Below are positions 61,574-64,000 of a DNA stretch of 64,000 nucleotides, in pieces (within the stretch, counting starts at the first letter, position 1; each line of letters begins with the position of its first letter). Below the pieces are notes generated by a model. That model had not been told where the DNA came from, ran no database searches, and worked only from the letters and a program-made list of their open reading frames with translations. Source of the stretch: Pseudomonas oryzihabitans (lineage in GTDB: Bacteria > Pseudomonadota > Gammaproteobacteria > Pseudomonadales > Pseudomonadaceae). A program made the translations under genes and the position numbers. The stretch lies in NCBI RefSeq assembly GCF_024652905.1, contig NZ_CP102428.1:2988501-3052500 (forward strand). The letters run 5' to 3'.

Positions 61574-63166
61574 TCAGCGACTGGTGGCGATGTCCTGCTG
61601 GATGCTGGCGAAGGTCCGCGGCCAGGGTTTGCTGGCCTGCACCTTGGCTGGCAACTGCTTGACGGCCGCTTCGGCCGCTGCCCGATTGGCGAAGTTGCCG
61701 TAGGTCACCACATAGAGCGCCTTGCCCTGGTAGCTCTTCTTGAAATAGCGGAAGTTGCCACTGTCGGCCTGGGCGGCGATGAAGTCCTGCGCCGCCTTCT
61801 CGGTGCTGGTACCCACCACCTGCAAGGCGTACTTGCTGCCCGCCTGACTACCGTACCAACCCGCCGCTGCGCTGCCAGCATGAGCGGTCGCTGCAGCCGG
61901 AGCCGGCTTGGTCGGTGCAGGGATAGGCGCAGGTGCGGTGTGACGGGGCGCCGGAGCCGCCACTGCCGGAGCGCTGGCCGCCGGAGTACGCGCCGGCGTG
62001 CGGCTGGGCAGTTCGTCCTCGTCACTGATGGGTGGGGCATCGGTGGTCACGGTCGGCGGCACGCCGCCCGCACCCATGTCGTTACCCGCGGCGGTACCCG
62101 CCTGCCGACCGCCCGCCGCTTCCGCGAGGGGTTCACGGATGACCGGCTGCGACTCGCCCACCAGCGGCAGGGGCAGCGGTTTGGAAGAGCCGTCGAACTG
62201 GATGGGCGCCCCCTGGGCGTCCTTACCGGCAGAGGCGGTGTTCTGGCCACCCATGGGCAGGTCCTGTCCGGCCGTGCCGGTGGCCGGGGCCTCGCTCTTG
62301 CCGCCCTTGAGCGACAGCGCCGCGGCACCCACCGCCAGCACCACCACCCCGAGAATGACCAGGTGCTTGCGCGGCAGGGCCGCCAGCAGATTGCGCGAGC
62401 CTTTCGCCGGTGCCGCGGCCTTCTTGCGCCGGGCGCTCATGCCGGCCACCAGCACATCCCGGGCTTCTTCGTTGAGCCGACCGGGCCAGCCGCCGGAGCG
62501 CTCGTGGATGGTCGTGAGCTGCTCGTCGGTAAAGATCTCCAGGCCCTGGCCGGCACCTTCCAGGCGCTGGGCCAGGTACTCCTCGGCCTCGCTCTCGCTG
62601 TAGGGCAACAACTCGATGGCGTGATAGCGCTCTTCGCCCTGGGCAATGTCCTCCAGGCGCATCACCACTTCCGCTTCGCCGAACAGGAAGACGTGCAGGC
62701 GCTCCTTTTCGCTGCCCCCGGCCAGCTCCAGCAGAGCTTCCAGCGCGGGCGTGGCCAGGGCCTCGGCGTCATCCACCAGGATGTAGACCTCCTGCCCCGC
62801 CAGGCGCACTTCCGCCGCCTGTTCGAGAATGGCTGCAGGCGTCTGGCTGTCGGCACCCACGCCCTTGGCGACCTGGGCCAACACCGTGCGGGCGTCACCG
62901 CCGTTCTGCGCGGAAATCACCACGCAGTGCACGGCTTCCTTCTTGGTGCTGGCCGCCAGCGCCTGGCGCAACAGCGTCTTGCCACTGCCCTCGGGACCAC
63001 TGACCACCAGCAGCAGCTGGCTGTAGCGGGCCAGGTGATGCAACTGGCCCAGCACCGGCTTGCGCTGGGCCGGAAAGAATTTGAAACCGGGAACGCGGGC
63101 GGCGAACGGGTCGTGAGTGAACTGATAGTGACCGAGGAAGGCTTCGTCGGCGTGCAGATTGGACAT
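61574..63166 (-). CDS. DamX-like AAA/SPOR-domain cell division protein
   Basis: 530 residues. N-terminal AAA+ ATPase (about 1-240): Walker A VSGPEGSGKTLLRQAL, Walker B-like VYILVDDAEAL. A membrane helix at about residues 268-287 (LVILGVVVLAVGAAALSL), a low-complexity Pro/Ala/Thr linker of about 140 residues, and a C-terminal SPOR domain (KYALQVVGTSTEKAAQDFIA, YVVTYGNFANRAAAEAAV) that binds denuded glycan at the septum. The aroB neighbourhood is conserved for DamX. The ATPase half is cytoplasmic and the SPOR half periplasmic. Starts 18 bp after aroB. Confidence 0.92.
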   Translation of the reverse strand: MSNLHADEAFLGHYQFTHDPFAARVPGFKFFPAQRKPVLGQLHHLARYSQLLLVVSGPEGSGKTLLRQALAASTKKEAVHCVVISAQNGGDARTVLAQVAKGVGADSQTPAAILEQAAEVRLAGQEVYILVDDAEALATPALEALLELAGGSEKERLHVFLFGEAEVVMRLEDIAQGEERYHAIELLPYSESEAEEYLAQRLEGAGQGLEIFTDEQLTTIHERSGGWPGRLNEEARDVLVAGMSARRKKAAAPAKGSRNLLAALPRKHLVILGVVVLAVGAAALSLKGGKSEAPATGTAGQDLPMGGQNTASAGKDAQGAPIQFDGSSKPLPLPLVGESQPVIREPLAEAAGGRQAGTAAGNDMGAGGVPPTVTTDAPPISDEDELPSRTPARTPAASAPAVAAPAPRHTAPAPIPAPTKPAPAAATAHAGSAAAGWYGSQAGSKYALQVVGTSTEKAAQDFIAAQADSGNFRYFKKSYQGKALYVVTYGNFANRAAAEAAVKQLPAKVQASKPWPRTFASIQQDIATSR

Positions 63167-63184
63167 GGGACTCTCTTGTTCTCC

Positions 63185-64000
63185 TTACTGGGCGGTCAGC
63201 GCTTGGTAATCGGTACGCAGCGTCTGCTCGAGAATGTCGCGGGCGAAGTCGGCGGTCACCACGGCCTGGCCCAAATCACTGAGCAGCACCAGCCGGAGTT
63301 GTCCATCCAGGACCTTCTTGTCCACCGCCATGAGGCGTTCGAAATCGGCCGGCTGCATGTCCGCCGGCGGTACCACGGGCAGCTTGGCCTTAACCAGCAG
63401 GCGAATGGCGCGGTCGCGCTGCGCGGCACTGAGCCAGCCCAGCAGCAGGGACATCTGCAGCGCCATGACCATGCCGGCGGCAACCGCCTCGCCGTGCAGC
63501 CAGACGCCATAGCCCTGGTGGGTCTCGATGGCGTGACCGAAGGTATGGCCGAGGTTGAGGATCGCCCGCAGACCCGACTCGCGCTCGTCGCTGCCCACCA
63601 CTTGGGCCTTGGCCGCACAGGAGCGCTCGATGGCTTCGGTGAGCGCGCTTTGGTCCAGTGCCAGCAGCGCCTCGACATGCTCTTCGAGCCAGCCGAGAAA
63701 GGGTTCGTCGCAGATCAGGCCGTACTTGATGACCTCGGCCAGACCCGCCGACAGTTCGCGAGCCGGCAGGGTCGCCAGGCTGTCGGTATCGATGACCACG
63801 GCCTTGGGCTGGTAGAAGGCGCCGATCATGTTCTTGCCCAGCGGGTGGTTGATGCCGGTCTTGCCGCCCACCGAGGAATCGACCTGGGACAGCAGCGTGG
63901 TCGGCACCTGGATGAAGTCCACCCCGCGCTGATAGCAGGCCGCGGCGAAACCGCCCATGTCGCCGATCACCCCGCCGCCCAGGGCGATGAGGGTGGTCTT
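63185..64000 (-). CDS. aroB: 3-dehydroquinate synthase (5' part beyond the window)
   Basis: Second shikimate-pathway enzyme, converting DAHP to 3-dehydroquinate with NAD and a metal. About 271 C-terminal codons are visible, beginning in the NAD-binding [14 protein letters not shown]. Metal and substrate motifs: [47 protein letters not shown] (metal His) and [11 protein letters not shown]. The N-terminal ~95 residues lie right of the window. The reading frame is open to base 64000. Confidence 0.96.
   Translation of the reverse strand, partial: KTTLIALGGGVIGDMGGFAAACYQRGVDFIQVPTTLLSQVDSSVGGKTGINHPLGKNMIGAFYQPKAVVIDTDSLATLPARELSAGLAEVIKYGLICDEPFLGWLEEHVEALLALDQSALTEAIERSCAAKAQVVGSDERESGLRAILNLGHTFGHAIETHQGYGVWLHGEAVAAGMVMALQMSLLLGWLSAAQRDRAIRLLVKAKLPVVPPADMQPADFERLMAVDKKVLDGQLRLVLLSDLGQAVVTADFARDILEQTLRTDYQALTAQ

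Overview
The window is a high-GC chromosomal segment of a Pseudomonas-type gammaproteobacterium. The evidence is gene content and order: pilG-H-I-J-K-chpA divergent from gshB-tonB3, algH-ruvX-pyrR-pyrB-pyrC', pilTU, yggS-proC-yggT, metXW-rdgB-hemW, rpoH-ftsXEY, ptsP-rppH, then hemE and gltDB-(damX-like)-aroB. This matches from memory the P. aeruginosa block around PA0336-PA0413, joined at the right end to genes that lie near PA5034-PA5038 there. The species is not decided by the sequence; a member of the P. oryzihabitans/psychrotolerans side of the genus is a guess. There is no rRNA, tRNA, CRISPR array, insertion sequence or prophage, and no gene-free stretch over 300 bases. Coding density is very high, and nearly all long ORFs opposite the listed genes are GC-driven shadows.

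Layout. 1-10040 (minus): the Chp chemosensory operon for type IV pilus twitching (pilG, pilH, pilI, pilJ, pilK and a 3'-truncated chpA). 10261-16067 (plus): gshB, a tonB3-like gene, algH/yqgE, ruvX, pyrR, pyrB and a degenerate dihydroorotase. 16130-17526: a TM2 membrane protein and a divergent NlpC/P60 hydrolase. 17659-20319: a two-gene operon, radical SAM protein plus a DUF4130-UdgX-type fusion, with a clear LexA box on its promoter. 20316-22492 (minus): pilT-pilU. 22619-30860 (plus): yggS-proC-yggT, a dynamin-like GTPase, metX-metW, rdgB-hemW and a DUF3392 membrane protein. 30857-35020 (minus): a GGDEF/EAL protein, trmB, thiS-thiG and DUF423. 35089-35790 (plus): mtgA. 35985-40157 (minus): rpoH and ftsY-ftsE-ftsX. 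40360-45665 (plus): paired M16 peptidases, rsmD, a YheT-type hydrolase, coaD and a ferredoxin. 45676-50673 (minus): a small exported protein, lgt, a TauE-type permease and rppH-ptsP. 50865-63970+ (minus): an MFS transporter, an Ldh2-type oxidoreductase, hemE, cyanase, gltB-gltD, a DamX-like SPOR protein and aroB (5' end cut).

How the genes work together. Two separated loci serve twitching: the Chp pathway (PilJ receptor, PilI adaptor, ChpA kinase, PilG/PilH regulators, PilK methyltransferase) and the retraction ATPases PilT/PilU; the TonB3-like protein next to pilG probably belongs here too. The rest is mostly housekeeping: pyrimidine, methionine, thiamine, glutathione, glutamate and heme synthesis, cell division, heat shock, lipoprotein maturation and RNA decapping.

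Most worth following up: (i) the radical SAM/UdgX operon carries a LexA box overlapping its -10, placing a poorly understood DNA-repair or modification pair under SOS control; (ii) a stand-alone cyanase cassette between hemE and gltD has a sigma-54-type promoter; (iii) chpA holds a 15-copy in-frame hexanucleotide repeat encoding (Ala-Glu)15; (iv) a REP-like inverted pair lies between mtgA and rpoH; (v) palindromic operator candidates sit on the GGDEF/EAL and gltB promoters.
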